Part shown: in pieces, positions 22,701-33,633 of the stretch
Layout: every line of letters starts with the position of its first letter
Position numbering within the stretch: the first letter of the stretch is position 1
Source of the DNA: Eutypa lata
Lineage: Eukaryota; Ascomycota; Sordariomycetes; Xylariales; Diatrypaceae
Reading direction: 5' to 3'
Assembly: GCA_022661535.1 (NCBI GenBank)
Contig: JAKULF010000003.1
Location: 3,472,001 to 3,536,000, forward strand
DNA: 64,000 bases
Translations under genes and position numbers: made by a program
The notes under the pieces: model-generated
The model's input: only the letters and a program-made list of their open reading frames with translations
Databases searched by the model: none
Told to the model about the DNA's origin: nothing

Positions 22701-24605
22701 GTAGATATGTCAGTGAGAACTTAAACTACTGCTGCACTTATGGTAAAGGATCCCATTCTGGCTAAGTACCTTCAAAGTGGGTTGAAGGAGGTTCTCTATG
22801 GTTTATGCTGTCCCGTCAAATAGGTAGGATTGTGGTATCATCGAAACGTTCCCTGGAAGAACCGCCCTGGCAAGACCATGATCCATAGCGCCGCCAAAAT
22901 GGCTGCAGCGGCCGCTCAAGTTAGCATTTGGACCTAGCTCTTGACCGATGCTCCCCTAAACTTGATGAGGAATTGATGGGTGAAGTCCTTGTTACACGCG
23001 AAACGACTTGGACACCTTCGCGCGCTTAGGTCTATGGTGAATTGAATTATGCCGTATTATTAATATTTCAATGCTTCCGCACCAAACACTACATAGATGA
23101 CGGGCAATCTTGTCTGTGCTTTGTCTCGCATAAGCATAAGTAGTATTAAAGGGGTATATAAACCTCTTCCTGCAGTTGTATTCTAGTACCCTCTAACATC
23201 ATCTGCAACGAGGCTCTGTTATCGTAAGAATACTAAAAAAGTTGCAACATTTAATGTTGTTAAAGTAAAATAGTATTTTGTTCTAAGTCTAATGGTATGA
23301 TCTAGGGCTAGTTGGGACAGTTTATATAACACTGGATTATGGTGCTGCCACCAAATGCACGAGGCCCATTGCCTACTCGAGTGGTTTATCTGGTCAATCT
23401 CTTCGTTATAGCCATCTGTCCAATGTCGCACCAAGGGGCTGAGTACTTGATATTCTCTGATTTGCGACAGACGGACTTATGATCGTCTTAAAGATAGCCA
23501 CACCTTAAGGAGCTGTCAACCTACTCAATGTTAGTTGGACCATAGTATTTCCTGTCCTTGATAAGTACATTGTTCGTATTTCTCCGCTTCTTGGCCACCA
23601 ACGCCCCATTCGGCGCAAGATTTCTTCCGAGGACTCCTTGCCCCTGACGATACGATAACTTCTTATCAGCGCATAGTTAAGCCCTCGAATAAGCTTTGTG
23701 GAGATCTCCCGCTGCTTGGCCGCGAGCCGCAAACAGGGAGTGGATCGTCAACTATGCCTCGCACCCCGATTGGCGCGCATAAGGGAATATCCACAAGACT
23801 CTGCATGACGTATCGAGGTAAGAATGTCCGTACTAAGCGACCGTCTTATTCTGGATCCCCCAGATTCTCATTGGGCTTTGTGAGGCATTTAGTCCGGGGA
23901 ACTATGTAAGTATGCAGTAATGACTCGAGTCGTTTCGTTTCACGCCGACTTTGTGAAACATGTTTACTATAGACATATCAACTATTATTACACGGCTAGG
24001 AAGTGAAGGGTGGTCGTACTGACTTGATTATAGGTAGTGCCTAGGTGCCTTAGTAATGGGGCTCTCGGGGTCTGAAGTTGGGGAAGTTGGAGAAAATTGG
24101 GGAGTCAAAACATTGAGCGGATATAACTAACAGACCTGACAGCCAACATCCGAATACTTACATAGTAGTTTTCGTATCGTAAATCACGGTTAGGAAGCTG
24201 TATTGTCGATCCCTTCTAACCCCATACGATAACAGTGGCCGACCTCGAATGATATGGGCTATATCCCCAGGTTTAGTGGCCCCCATATTCCACTCCAATG
24301 TGGATCGCTCTCCATGGGGGAATTCGGTCCTTTGATGGAGAAAAACACACAGTGACGCACGTGTTCGGCGTTGCGCTGGATTAGTTTGAATATCCAGTTT
24401 TAACAACCCGTGGGAGTCGGGAGAAAGGAGGCCGCTGATAGAGTATATAAATACTAGTGATCGCCGTCGTTTTTGTCTAATACTTTGAATTGCCAACTCT
24501 GCAAATGTGCTTACAGTCACCAGCCAGCGAACAAGTACAGAGGGTCCGAACCTCGAGTATTTTGGATCCATAGAGTCAGAACACGTTACCAACAAGTTCG
24601 CCAAG
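22701..24605. other. 1.9 kb stretch of decayed sequence and transporter promoter
   Basis: No intact gene. A minus-strand frame at 23434-23219 has a WWQHHNPVLYKLSQLALDH segment that faintly recalls the hAT transposase dimerisation region. A frame at 23732-23505 is unrecognised. The right end is the promoter of the sugar transporter, with a TATA-like TATATAAATA near 24443. The long minus-strand frame at 24158-24604 overlaps this promoter and resembles nothing. Confidence 0.5.
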
Positions 24606-26329
24606 ATGTATCGTATATCAAATATATACGGTGGGTTTTCTCCGTCACTTGGTTATATCCGAACCCTTTCGCCAATGTTCTACTAACACTACACTTCACA
24701 GTCCTTGCCGCCTTCGGGACCATAGGAGGTGCCCTCTTCGGCTTCGATGTTTCGTCCATGTCAGCATGGATCGGCGCCCACCAATACCTCGAATATTTCG
24801 ATAGTCCGGACTCGAACCTTCAAGGGGGGATCACGGCCTCCATGTCGGCGGGCTCCTTCGTCGGCGCCATCGGCTCCGGCTGGCTATCGGACCACCTCGG
24901 CCGTCGCGGCTCCCTCATGATCGCCAGTGTCGTCTGGATGATTGGTGCCGCGGTGCAATGCTCGGCGCAGAACGTCGGCCATCTCATCGCGGGGCGTGTC
25001 ATCTCCGGTCTCAGCATCGGTGTCACCAGCTCCCAGGTCTGCGTGTACCTGGCGGAGCTCGCGCCCGGCCGCATCCGCGGCCGAATCGTTGGAATACAGC
25101 AGTGGGCCATCGAGTGGGGCATCCTCATCATGTACCTGATCTCGTACGGCTGCTCTCTCGGCATCGAGGGCCCGTCCGCCTTCCGCCTCGCCTGGGGCAT
25201 CCAGGGCATTCCTGGCCTGGTGCTGCTCATCGCCCTGCTCTTTTTCCCCGAGAGCCCTCGGTGGCTGGCTAGCAAGGAGCGCTGGGACGAGTGTCTGGAT
25301 ACCCTCGCTATGCTGCATGCTAAGGGCAACCGCGAGGACCCGGTCGTGATCACCGAGTTCGAGGAGGTTAGGGAGGCCGCTCGCATTGCTGCTGAGTCGA
25401 AGGACGTTAACTTCATGGGGTTGTTCGGCAAGAAGATGTGGAAGCGGACGGCGGCGGGTATGAGTGTGCAGATGTGGTATGTATTTTGTCCATGCGACCA
25501 TCGGGTGCCGAATGCTTGCTAATGACTACATGCAGGCAGCAGCTTCTTGGCGGGAATGTCGCCATGTACTACATCGTCTATATTTTCTCCATGGCCGGAA
25601 TGGTAGGTTCCCCTTTTCAGCTTTATTATGTGTGACGTGAGACTAACCTGCCAAACTTAGACTGGGAACTCAACTCTAACCTCTTCCATCATCCAATATG
25701 TCATTTTCCTTGTAACTACGGGTCTTATCATTCCTGTGGTCGACCGGATCCCGCGGCGTCTCCTTCTCATTGTGGGCGCCCTCGTCTGCATGGTTCTTCA
25801 CTTCGCCACGGCAGGCCTGATGGCATCATACGGCGGGCCGGTGGACTCGGTAGACGGCAACGCTAACCTGCGCTGGGAGATCCACGGGAATGCCGCGAAG
25901 GGTGTGATTGCGTGCTCCTACATTTTCGTGGGAGTCTACGGACTCAGCTGGGCGCCCGCCGGGTGGATCTACTGCTCCGAGGTGTTCCCGCTCAAGTACC
26001 GGGCCAAGGGCGTGGGCTTGTCGGCGGCGACCAACTGGATCTTCAACTTCGCCATCGCGTACTTCGTCGCGCCCGCCTTCACCAACATCGTCTGGAAGAC
26101 GTACATCATCTTCGGCGTCTTCTGCCTCGCCATGACCATCCACATCTTCTTCACGTACCCGGAGACCGCCGGCCGCACGCTCGAGGAGATCGACCTCGTC
26201 TTCGACACCACCATACCCCCGTGGAAGAGCGGCAGCCTGGCCACGAACACGTTCGAGGAGAGGCTGGAGCAGGTCAAGCAGAAGAAGGAGGGGCAGGTCC
26301 CGGGCGCTGCCGAGCTTGAGTACGTGTGA
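24606..26329 (+). CDS. MFS sugar transporter (4 exons)
   Basis: Exons are 24606-24630, 24702-25476, 25536-25602 and 25661-26329, giving 511 residues. The first exon has only eight full codons (MYRISNIY), joined by a 71-nt intron with a perfect TACTAAC branch site to VLAAFGTIGGALFGFD, the usual start of fungal sugar-porter family proteins. Twelve membrane segments are expected. Signatures seen: GxxxDHLGRRGS after helix 2, the RxxxGxxxG block (AGRVISGLSIGV), PESPRWL after helix 6, WQQLLGGNVAMYY in helix 7, and PETAGRTLEEID at the C-terminus. These mark a plasma-membrane monosaccharide/proton symporter or facilitator. Substrate cannot be told from sequence. The long upstream extension in the raw frame is promoter, not protein. 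Confidence 0.93.
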
Positions 26330-27169
26330 TTGGGTGTTGATTGTGGAAAGTACTTGGTAACTGGGAGGTTATGATGCATACAAGGCGTTTTGATGGTGCT
26401 ATAAGTCGTGAAGTTAGATACTTATACTACCTGAAGGTGGTAGCAAATTTATTGAATCAAGCTTACTATGAAGGTTTGCTTTGGAAATTTATAAAGATAG
26501 TGCTTCCGTCTGCACCTTCACATTACATTTCCCCTATTGATAGGCGAATAGTGAAATTTTCGTTTCAGCCATGCTATGTACCAACGCTATTTGTATGATT
26601 TGCATTAACCCGCGGGCTTCATTCCCAATTTAGTTACCATGTTTGTGTAAGAATAGATGGGGTTTGTTTGCTTGCTTGCCTGTTTTGCGACTTAATATCT
26701 TATAGTTCATTATTAATATCCGCAAACATTCACATGCGGAAATTAGTCTTTAGATTTCACTTTATCCCTCGTAGATATTCTACTCCGATTGTTCTTCACA
26801 AACCTCCCATAATTTCGCTGGAGTATTTCCCTACTGTTTATTAAAACTAAAATTTGTAGCTATGAATCCTGAGAAGAACACCGCGCTGTATATAGAGCTA
26901 CCGACCTACCTACCTAAGATATCATCAATGCACACAGTACCTAGAGAAGTACCCATCAGGTCAGGTGTTAGGTGCTTTAGCTGGTGCTAAGTTTACCAGG
27001 TGAGCCTACTCTCCTCTACAGGTCGACGGCCATGAAGGAATATGTTGAGGCTTGACAAGACGATATTAACAACCTTATCGCGAAGTTTTTACCGCTAACA
27101 TAACATGCTCTTAGCAACACAGGCTTCGACACGTTAGAGAAAACGGTTATATTGACTGCTTGGTAGGGA
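26330..27169. other. intergenic stretch
   Basis: 3' flank of the transporter and upstream region of the broken F-box gene. A plus-strand frame at 26341-26598 has no family resemblance. Nothing else seen. Confidence 0.5.
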
Positions 27170-28457
27170 ATGGCAGAAGTATATCAACCAGACGAGCTCT
27201 GGCTCAATATAATCGAGAGTCCAATTGGGGAATCATGGCCTTTCCCCAACTATAACATGCTCACCCAACTTTGTCTGGTATCCAAACGATTATGCGGCCT
27301 TACACAACCAATGTTATACCTGCATATACCTGATGGTATTCTATGCTGGCATTTAGGCATATTTCGGACATTGAGCGAGCGCCCCGACTTAGCACGGTGC
27401 ATTCGGTCCCTCGAGTTTCTCAATAATGACATCAAGTGGGACTGGTTCCACGACAATTGGTCCGAGTAAATCTATATTCATCTTATCATACATTCCTATC
27501 TATCAAAAATTAATAAATAACAAGTTTATTCACGGAAAGCATTGAACTTAACCTTGACGAGATTATTTGTTCAGTGCCCACTTACACTTTTGACACGCAG
27601 GATTCAGAACCACCCACAACTCCACGGATGCCTCGAGCGTGCCACGAAACGGACAACCGTCCCTAGCGAGCTTCAAGATGTGATATCAAGCGCTGTTAGG
27701 GACTTGACAAATTTGAAAGGAGAAATTGCGCTGGCCCTACTTCTCATCTTGGCCCCAAATGTAGAACATAGATTCGAAGTATCATTCTGCGGAGATTTCA
27801 TTTTTTGACCCTTCGACGAGGCAACACGTACGTTAGCAACGACGGGTGAAGATGTACTGGTCTCCATGAACCAGCCAGTGCTCCGTTTGAGAGGATTTCA
27901 GGCCTACGGCATGGATGTTGAAATGATACGTCCGATGTGTGCTCACCCAGGCCTCGAATCTATTCGATTGTCTAGCGTGCCCCTATATCCAAATGGTAGG
28001 ACCGAGCTGTCAGGATTACCTTTAAATCTAAAAGAACTGCAAGTTATGGACTACGTGGTCAATGAGATGAGCCTCACCGAAGTTCTAAGCCGCTGCAAAA
28101 AGCTCCAATCCTTGATACTCTCCCGGCAGAACCTAGATAATGTGGATTTGACTAAAGTAGTTCTTGTTCTGAGACGTGACGGGCGGAACCTCAAGACCTT
28201 AGTGTTATGTGTTTACCCCGTCTCCCCCCCCCCCCCCTTGGGTGGGTGAGTTCATTGGCGAAATTGGATCGCTCCGTGAGCTCGATAGATTGGGGAGTCT
28301 CTGTATTGACTATCGCCTCATTCAACGCCGGGACCTGCAAAATGCAAACAGCACGTCTACCCGCGCTTCTTTGGTGCAACTGCTACCAACGTCTTTAGAA
28401 CAACTGGTGTTGAAGAGTGCTAAATTCCGCGGTCTTCGAAGGGAACGAGCCAAGTGA
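27170..28457 (+). pseudogene. broken F-box/leucine-rich-repeat-like gene
   Basis: The first exon (27170-27465) starts with an F-box-like segment (DELWLNII, then MLTQLCLVSKRLCGLTQPMLY). An intron to about 27600 restores a long frame containing LKGEIALALLLILAPNVE, typical of fungal F-box proteins with LRR-like tails. That frame is interrupted by one in-frame TGA at 27806-27808 and continues as MNQPVLRLRGFQAYGMDVE and LNLKELQVMDYVV until a run of 14 C at 28224-28237. Beyond the run the coding sense (WVGEFIGEIGSLRELDRLGSL) is in another frame, up to a TGA at 28455-28457. With one stop and one homopolymer frameshift I call it a pseudogene. A miscount in the C run would remove the frameshift but not the stop. 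No splice pair was found that removes the TGA. Confidence 0.65.
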
Positions 28458-28972
28458 TGTGAATGGCTAACTCATATTTGTATCTGTGGGTGATGTGGAG
28501 GATGCGGACACTTCTCTACTCAATAGGGGTTGAAATATTTCATGGAGACATCCCCTGAAACGGAAGTGAAGCCACACTGATGGACTTGGTTGATGTGGCG
28601 GTTGGTGTGGCACGACCTCATCCGAACTGTAGGTAGGTAGTTACGTTACGTCACCTGTAACTAACTGTGTCCCACTTTAAAATAGCGTGTGCAACTTGTC
28701 AAACTGCACTAACTGAAACGCGCCTACGTGAAGGGAAGCTTACCTCATTATTTGTGTTCACCTGCAGTTTATTCATCACTTTTTTTGCCTGTGACGTAAT
28801 ACTATAACTAGTTACGTCCTTACTACAATCATATCTCTCTCCCCTACACACTCTCTCACTCTCTCTGTCTTTTAGCCATAACGTTCAAACTAAATGAGAT
28901 AGAGAGATGTCTCCACCGCCCCTATAAAGAACTACTCCATCGGGACTTCGACACATCATCTTGTGATCGATT
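28458..28972. promoter_or_regulatory. promoter region of the CSC1-like channel gene
   Basis: Between 28831 and 28875 lies a CT-rich tract (repeated CTCTCT), followed by a TATA-like CCTATAAAGA at 28920 about 50 nt before the ATG. CT-rich tracts followed by the start site are common in filamentous fungal promoters. Confidence 0.45.
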
Positions 28973-31693
28973 ATGGAGGTTTGGGACGATGTGCCCGACT
29001 ATTGCAAAGGAGATCAAGCCGCTGGTCCTGGAAGCAAAGATATCTATGTTCAGCTGGTTATCTCTCTAGCGCTAGGCTTTACAGCTCTTTTCGCCTTTTG
29101 CGTGAGTATATTCACCCGTACCGCCCGACTAGTTACTCAAGTAGTCATAATAAACCGCCCCTATCCTAATTACTTCCGTACACAGATTCTTCGGCCACGA
29201 TGGAAAACCCTATATGCTGCTCGAAAACGAAGCAACGATCCTAAAATCGCATTACCGCACCTTCCCGATAGCTTCTTAGGATGGATTCCAGCTCTATACA
29301 AAGTGACCGAGGAGCAGGTGTTGGCTTCAGCTGGCCTCGACGCCTTCGCTTTCCTCGCCTTCTTTAAGATGTCACTTCGATTATTTAGCGTCATGTTTTT
29401 CTTCTCCCTAGTCGTCCTCTGGCCTATTCATGTTTCGTTTGACACAGTTAAAGACGGTGGCGACGATAAAGAACGCGAGAGCCTCGCTGCGTACCTCGAA
29501 CCCGACTATCAGAGCTACCGGTCTCAGTGGACCAGTACTCATCTTTCTGTGGATGAGAGAGATAGGTCGTATTTGTGGGCATATCTCGCATTTACTTGGT
29601 TCTTCTCCCTTCTCACCATCTTTTACATGAACACAGAGACTACCAAGGTTGTCAAGATCCGCCAAGATTACCTTGGTACCCAGTCGACTATTACCGACCG
29701 AACCTTCCGATTAACCGGTATCCCAAAAGACCTCCGTTCCGAAGAGAAGGTGAAAAAGTTCGTGGAGAACCTTGAAATTGGGAAGGTCAAGAGTGTCACT
29801 TTGTGCCGTGATTGGGCTGAAATCGATACTCTTATGACCGAAAGGGATAGCCTTCTCCGAAAGCTAGAAGAAGCATGGACGGCCTTTATTGCTCAAACAC
29901 CTAGAACTGGGGTCGATCGACCTCGCGAAGTAAACCCTAACGGAGACGGACCCACGAATGATGCACAAGGAGTACAAGGAGCACAAGAAGATACTGGACT
30001 CCTAGGAAACGACAATCTGCGCATCATTGTCGGTGAGCGAGAAAGACCTAAAACACGAATTCGTTTTGGCTTCCTGGGCTTCCGAAACCGTAGTGTGGAT
30101 GCGCTTGATTATTATGAAGAGAAGCTTCGCCGATTAGATGGAAAGATACAACGAGCGAGGAAAAAGGAATACCGAGCGACTGGAACAGCATTTGTGACAA
30201 TGGACTCGATCGCGGCCTGTCAGATGGCCGTGCAAGCCGTAGTCGATCCTAGGCCAGGACAGCTCTTGACTAAACCTGCGCCTTCACCATCCGACGTAAT
30301 ATGGAGGAATACTTATAGGTCCTGGTTCAAACGTCGTCTGCAGGCCTGGTCTATTACGATCTTCATCAGCGTGATCTCTATAATATGGCTATTGATCGTG
30401 GCAGCATTGGCTCAGCTTCTTAGTATATGCAACATTCAGAAGATAGCTCCGTCATTTGCGGACTCCCTTCAAAGCCACGAGATAACGAAAGCGCTTGTGC
30501 GCACTGGTTTACCTACGCTTGTTGTCTCTTTGCTGAACGTCCTGGTCCCGTACCTTTACGACTATCTTTCTAACGCCCAAGGGATGGTGTCGCAGGGAGA
30601 CGTGGAGCTATCCATAATATCGAAGAATTTCTTCTTTACCTTCTTCAATATTTTCGTTGTTTATGCCGTCTCTGGTTCGGCGGCACTCTCCGGGTTCTGG
30701 AAAATAATTCGAGACTCGCTTCGCGACACGCGGAAGATCGCATTTAACCTCGCAGCAGGCATATCCAAAGTGAACAACTTCTATCTCAATTTCATCATGC
30801 TTCAGGGTTTAGGCCTATTTCCGTTCAAACTTCTTCAGTTTGGCGACGTGGCACTCTACCCCATTTATCGCATGGGGGCGAAGACGCCGCGAGATTTTGC
30901 CCAGCTCATGAAGCCTACTTTATTCAACTACGGATTCTACCTGCCGACCGCTTTGCTCGTATTCATCCTCTGTTTAGTCTACAGCATATTACCAGGTTCA
31001 CACCTGATCCTGCTTCTTGGCCTGTTTTATTTTGGCCTTGGCTACCTTGTGTACAAGTATCAGCTACTGTACTCAATGGATCAACCCCAACACGCGACTG
31101 GAAAGGCCTGGCCCATGATCTGCGAGCGCATTGTCCTTGGCCTTATTGTCTTTCAGGTGGTCATGGCCAGCATCTTAACGCTGCGCCTAGCCTTCGTCCA
31201 AGCGACCCTCGTCGGGCCCCTCGTTATCCTGACCTTCTTGTACCTCTTCTACTACCGTCGTCGGTTCACACCACTCACCGAATTCATTGCGCTGCGCAGT
31301 ATCAAACGAGGCTCAGACCCCGGAGTTGAGAGCAATCCCGACGAAGACTTAGCGGAACGGCAGACGAGACTTTCAAGGCGGATGAGCACTATCGACGAGG
31401 ATAAGGAGAAGGGCTTGAGATTCGTGAACCCAAGCCTCGTCACTCCGCTGGAACAGCCCTGGATATACCCTGAGCCGCCCCCACCTCTAGAGCCGGGTGA
31501 GTCGGCCATTACCAGTACGCGTAGTTCCGACTACGAAGGTGGTGAGGGCAGCGGTAGCGGCAATACCAACGGCGCTCCCGGCTCCGGCTCTAGGGGCTTC
31601 ATTTCTGGAATTATTAGCGCTTCGAGTTCCTTTAGTCTAGGAGATACCCATATCTGGCGAGAGAATGGCAACAGCGGGGATGCCAATGTGTAA
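28973..31693 (+). CDS. csc1: CSC1/OSCA-type osmosensitive cation channel (one in-frame intron)
   Basis: Open frame of 906 codons, but 29102-29185 (84 nt) has a perfect donor GTGAGT and acceptor CACAG. Removing it joins LFAFC directly to ILRPRWKTLYAARK, the conserved N-terminal join of this family, giving 878 residues. Order: extracellular N-terminus; first membrane helix (residues 25-43); LYKVTEEQVLASAGLDAFAFL and a helix (RSN1_TM part); the cytosolic PHM7_cyt domain (DRTFRLTGIPKDL, then TGTAFVTMDS); then the RSN1_7TM core of about nine helices from VIWRNTYRSW to FLYLFYYRRRF; and a Ser/Gly-rich cytosolic tail. It is expected in the plasma membrane or endomembranes, conducting Ca2+ and other cations on osmotic or mechanical stimulus. 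Which fungal paralogue it is cannot be told here. Confidence 0.9.
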   Translation: MEVWDDVPDYCKGDQAAGPGSKDIYVQLVISLALGFTALFAFCVSIFTRTARLVTQVVIINRPYPNYFRTQILRPRWKTLYAARKRSNDPKIALPHLPDSFLGWIPALYKVTEEQVLASAGLDAFAFLAFFKMSLRLFSVMFFFSLVVLWPIHVSFDTVKDGGDDKERESLAAYLEPDYQSYRSQWTSTHLSVDERDRSYLWAYLAFTWFFSLLTIFYMNTETTKVVKIRQDYLGTQSTITDRTFRLTGIPKDLRSEEKVKKFVENLEIGKVKSVTLCRDWAEIDTLMTERDSLLRKLEEAWTAFIAQTPRTGVDRPREVNPNGDGPTNDAQGVQGAQEDTGLLGNDNLRIIVGERERPKTRIRFGFLGFRNRSVDALDYYEEKLRRLDGKIQRARKKEYRATGTAFVTMDSIAACQMAVQAVVDPRPGQLLTKPAPSPSDVIWRNTYRSWFKRRLQAWSITIFISVISIIWLLIVAALAQLLSICNIQKIAPSFADSLQSHEITKALVRTGLPTLVVSLLNVLVPYLYDYLSNAQGMVSQGDVELSIISKNFFFTFFNIFVVYAVSGSAALSGFWKIIRDSLRDTRKIAFNLAAGISKVNNFYLNFIMLQGLGLFPFKLLQFGDVALYPIYRMGAKTPRDFAQLMKPTLFNYGFYLPTALLVFILCLVYSILPGSHLILLLGLFYFGLGYLVYKYQLLYSMDQPQHATGKAWPMICERIVLGLIVFQVVMASILTLRLAFVQATLVGPLVILTFLYLFYYRRRFTPLTEFIALRSIKRGSDPGVESNPDEDLAERQTRLSRRMSTIDEDKEKGLRFVNPSLVTPLEQPWIYPEPPPPLEPGESAITSTRSSDYEGGEGSGSGNTNGAPGSGSRGFISGIISASSSFSLGDTHIWRENGNSGDANV

Positions 31694-32256
31694 TGTGCGG
31701 GTGGATACAATACGATACCCATATATATATACGACGGATGGCGTGGGCTGGCTAGCAGATTGTTTTTATTTTTAATAGCATGAGTAGAACGAACGAAATT
31801 ATCATTATTGTTTATTTACTACGACAGTCGTAACTTCGTGTGAATCTATCAGCACGAACCCGTGTGCAATACTGACCTTCGTGATATTTAAATCCAGACA
31901 GACGGTATTTAACTACTTTGGATCATGATTCCTACCTAGCCTTAGGCATACTTATAAGCACGAAGTGTGTAAGTGGATTATTCCATATATGCCATCCGCT
32001 TTAGATATAAATTAGTTGCTCTAAAGTTGCTCATCGCCCCACTTAGGCCCCATTATAAACGGGTTTGTACGTTCAGGGTTGTATTCTACCTTTAGCATAT
32101 ATATATACCCAGTTGGGACCAAAAATGCTAACAAAAAGAGGAGCCTTGATTGTTTTATTCCTCTCCTACATACTTTGGCTAGCTGGTACCATAATCCCAA
32201 GTTTCTTACTGAAAATTTCCGAGCCATTGCGCCGTGCGGAGGGGAGGGGGAACACC
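31694..32256. other. intergenic stretch with TATA repeats
   Basis: It contains CATATATATATAC at 31719-31731 (3' flank of the channel gene) and again at 32097-32108, the second probably serving as the TATA element of the phosphotransferase gene. No gene seen. Confidence 0.5.
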
Positions 32257-33633
32257 ATGGCACCAATGGCGCCCGACCGCGTCGCGGCCATCATGCTATC
32301 CTGGCACGGCCTCGAGCTCGTCTCGTGCCGCCCGATCCAGACCCTCTGGGCGGGCTACGGCTCTATTAGCGAGGTCCGGGCACGGCGGCCGCTTCGTAGG
32401 GAGGGAGAGCCGGGAAAGGACACGCTAGACCTAATTCTCAAGCTCGTCACGCCCCCTGTCACGAGTAAGGGAGATGAGGACGAGGGTCACCTCCGCAAGA
32501 TGCTCAGCTACGAGGTTGAGCAGTACTTCTACGAGGCCGTGGCGCCGCGCCTGTTGTCCCCTGCACGAGGAGGGGAGGACGAGGACGGCAGTGCGTATAA
32601 CCATGACCGTCCGGCGATCGCCTGTTGTATAGCCACGACGCGCGACATGGATGGGAAACCGGGCGCAGAACACCTAGCTGGGGGTGTTATCGCTACACTT
32701 ATTACGGACCTGCGGCCTGAGTTCCCTGTTCCTGGCGAGAAGAGAGCCGAGCTGAGCGAGACGCAAGTTCACGCTGCGCTCGACTGGCTTGCTGGATTTC
32801 ATGGGTTGTCGCGCCCGTGGGTCGGAGAGCTGGGAGAGGGGCGGAAGGGAATGGAGGGGTTGGTGAGGCCGCCGCTTGAAGAGGCTGAGAGGAGGAAATG
32901 TATCGCTGGTGGTAGTGGTGGTGGTGGTGCTAATGGGGATGGCAAAGTTCATAATAAAATAGACGGGACAGCGACACTCTGGCTCAATGGTGGATACACG
33001 TACCTCGCGACGCGGCGCACGGAATACGCCACCCTGGTCGCCGATGCGGACTCGGAGTGGTCGGATGCGCTGTGCAAACCTTACGACGGAGAAAGCGGCT
33101 CCCCGACCTCGGTCGCCGAGCGCGTGGCGGACTTCTTAACGCCTCGCAGCGTAAGCGACGTTGACCGAGTCCGGCGGCCGTACGAGTCGTACATCCACGG
33201 CGACGTCAAGTCGGAGAACCTGTTCGCGACGGCGGCCGGGGACCGGGTCGCCTTCTTCGATTTTCAGTACGTGGGGTTGGGGCTCGGGGTCTGCGACCTC
33301 GCCAAGCTGTTCACTTGTTCGGTGCCCTTGCGTCTGCTCACGAGCTATGATGACGAGGATGCCGTACCCAGCGAGCTGGAGATGGATGCGGGCGAGAAGC
33401 GACTACTGGAGTATTATCGCCGGCGGTTGCTTGAGGTTGACGGCAGTGGCGGCGCCGGCTTTGATTACGATTGGAGCCTGCTTGTGAGACATTGGGAGGC
33501 TGCGCTTGTCGATTGGCTGAGGTTCCAGATGTCGTGGGGCGCGTGGGGGAATACGGTGTGGCTTGAGGCGAGAGTTAGGTCTATCTTGAGCGATGATGGT
33601 TTTAAGAAGTGGTTATTAGAAAACTCTAGCTAA
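32257..33633 (+). CDS. APH/CHK-type small-molecule kinase-like protein
   Basis: An aminoglycoside-phosphotransferase/choline-kinase-like fold of about 458 residues. The catalytic loop YIHGDVKSENLF holds the HGD(x)4N motif, followed by the metal-binding FFDFQYVGLGLG and CDLAKLFT. The N-lobe has a glycine-loop-like segment (WAGYGSISEVRA) and LILKLV with the probable ATP lysine. It probably phosphorylates a hydroxyl or amino group of a small molecule; the substrate is unknown. The start at 32257 lies in a strong context (CACCATGG). The frame is open back to 32065, but that ATG precedes the TATA-like repeat at 32097-32108. An intermediate ATG at 32125 would add a hydrophobic anchor (GALIVLFLSYILWLAG). 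A Gly/Asn-rich insert (GGSGGGGANGDG) lies between the lobes. No introns. Confidence 0.75.
   Translation: MAPMAPDRVAAIMLSWHGLELVSCRPIQTLWAGYGSISEVRARRPLRREGEPGKDTLDLILKLVTPPVTSKGDEDEGHLRKMLSYEVEQYFYEAVAPRLLSPARGGEDEDGSAYNHDRPAIACCIATTRDMDGKPGAEHLAGGVIATLITDLRPEFPVPGEKRAELSETQVHAALDWLAGFHGLSRPWVGELGEGRKGMEGLVRPPLEEAERRKCIAGGSGGGGANGDGKVHNKIDGTATLWLNGGYTYLATRRTEYATLVADADSEWSDALCKPYDGESGSPTSVAERVADFLTPRSVSDVDRVRRPYESYIHGDVKSENLFATAAGDRVAFFDFQYVGLGLGVCDLAKLFTCSVPLRLLTSYDDEDAVPSELEMDAGEKRLLEYYRRRLLEVDGSGGAGFDYDWSLLVRHWEAALVDWLRFQMSWGAWGNTVWLEARVRSILSDDGFKKWLLENSS

Noticed and set aside
24158..24604. 148-codon minus-strand frame
   Set aside because: Covers the promoter of the sugar transporter, ends two bases before its ATG, and has no family resemblance.
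24820..25501. Two minus-strand frames of about 200 codons
   Set aside because: Antisense shadows of the sugar transporter exon 2.
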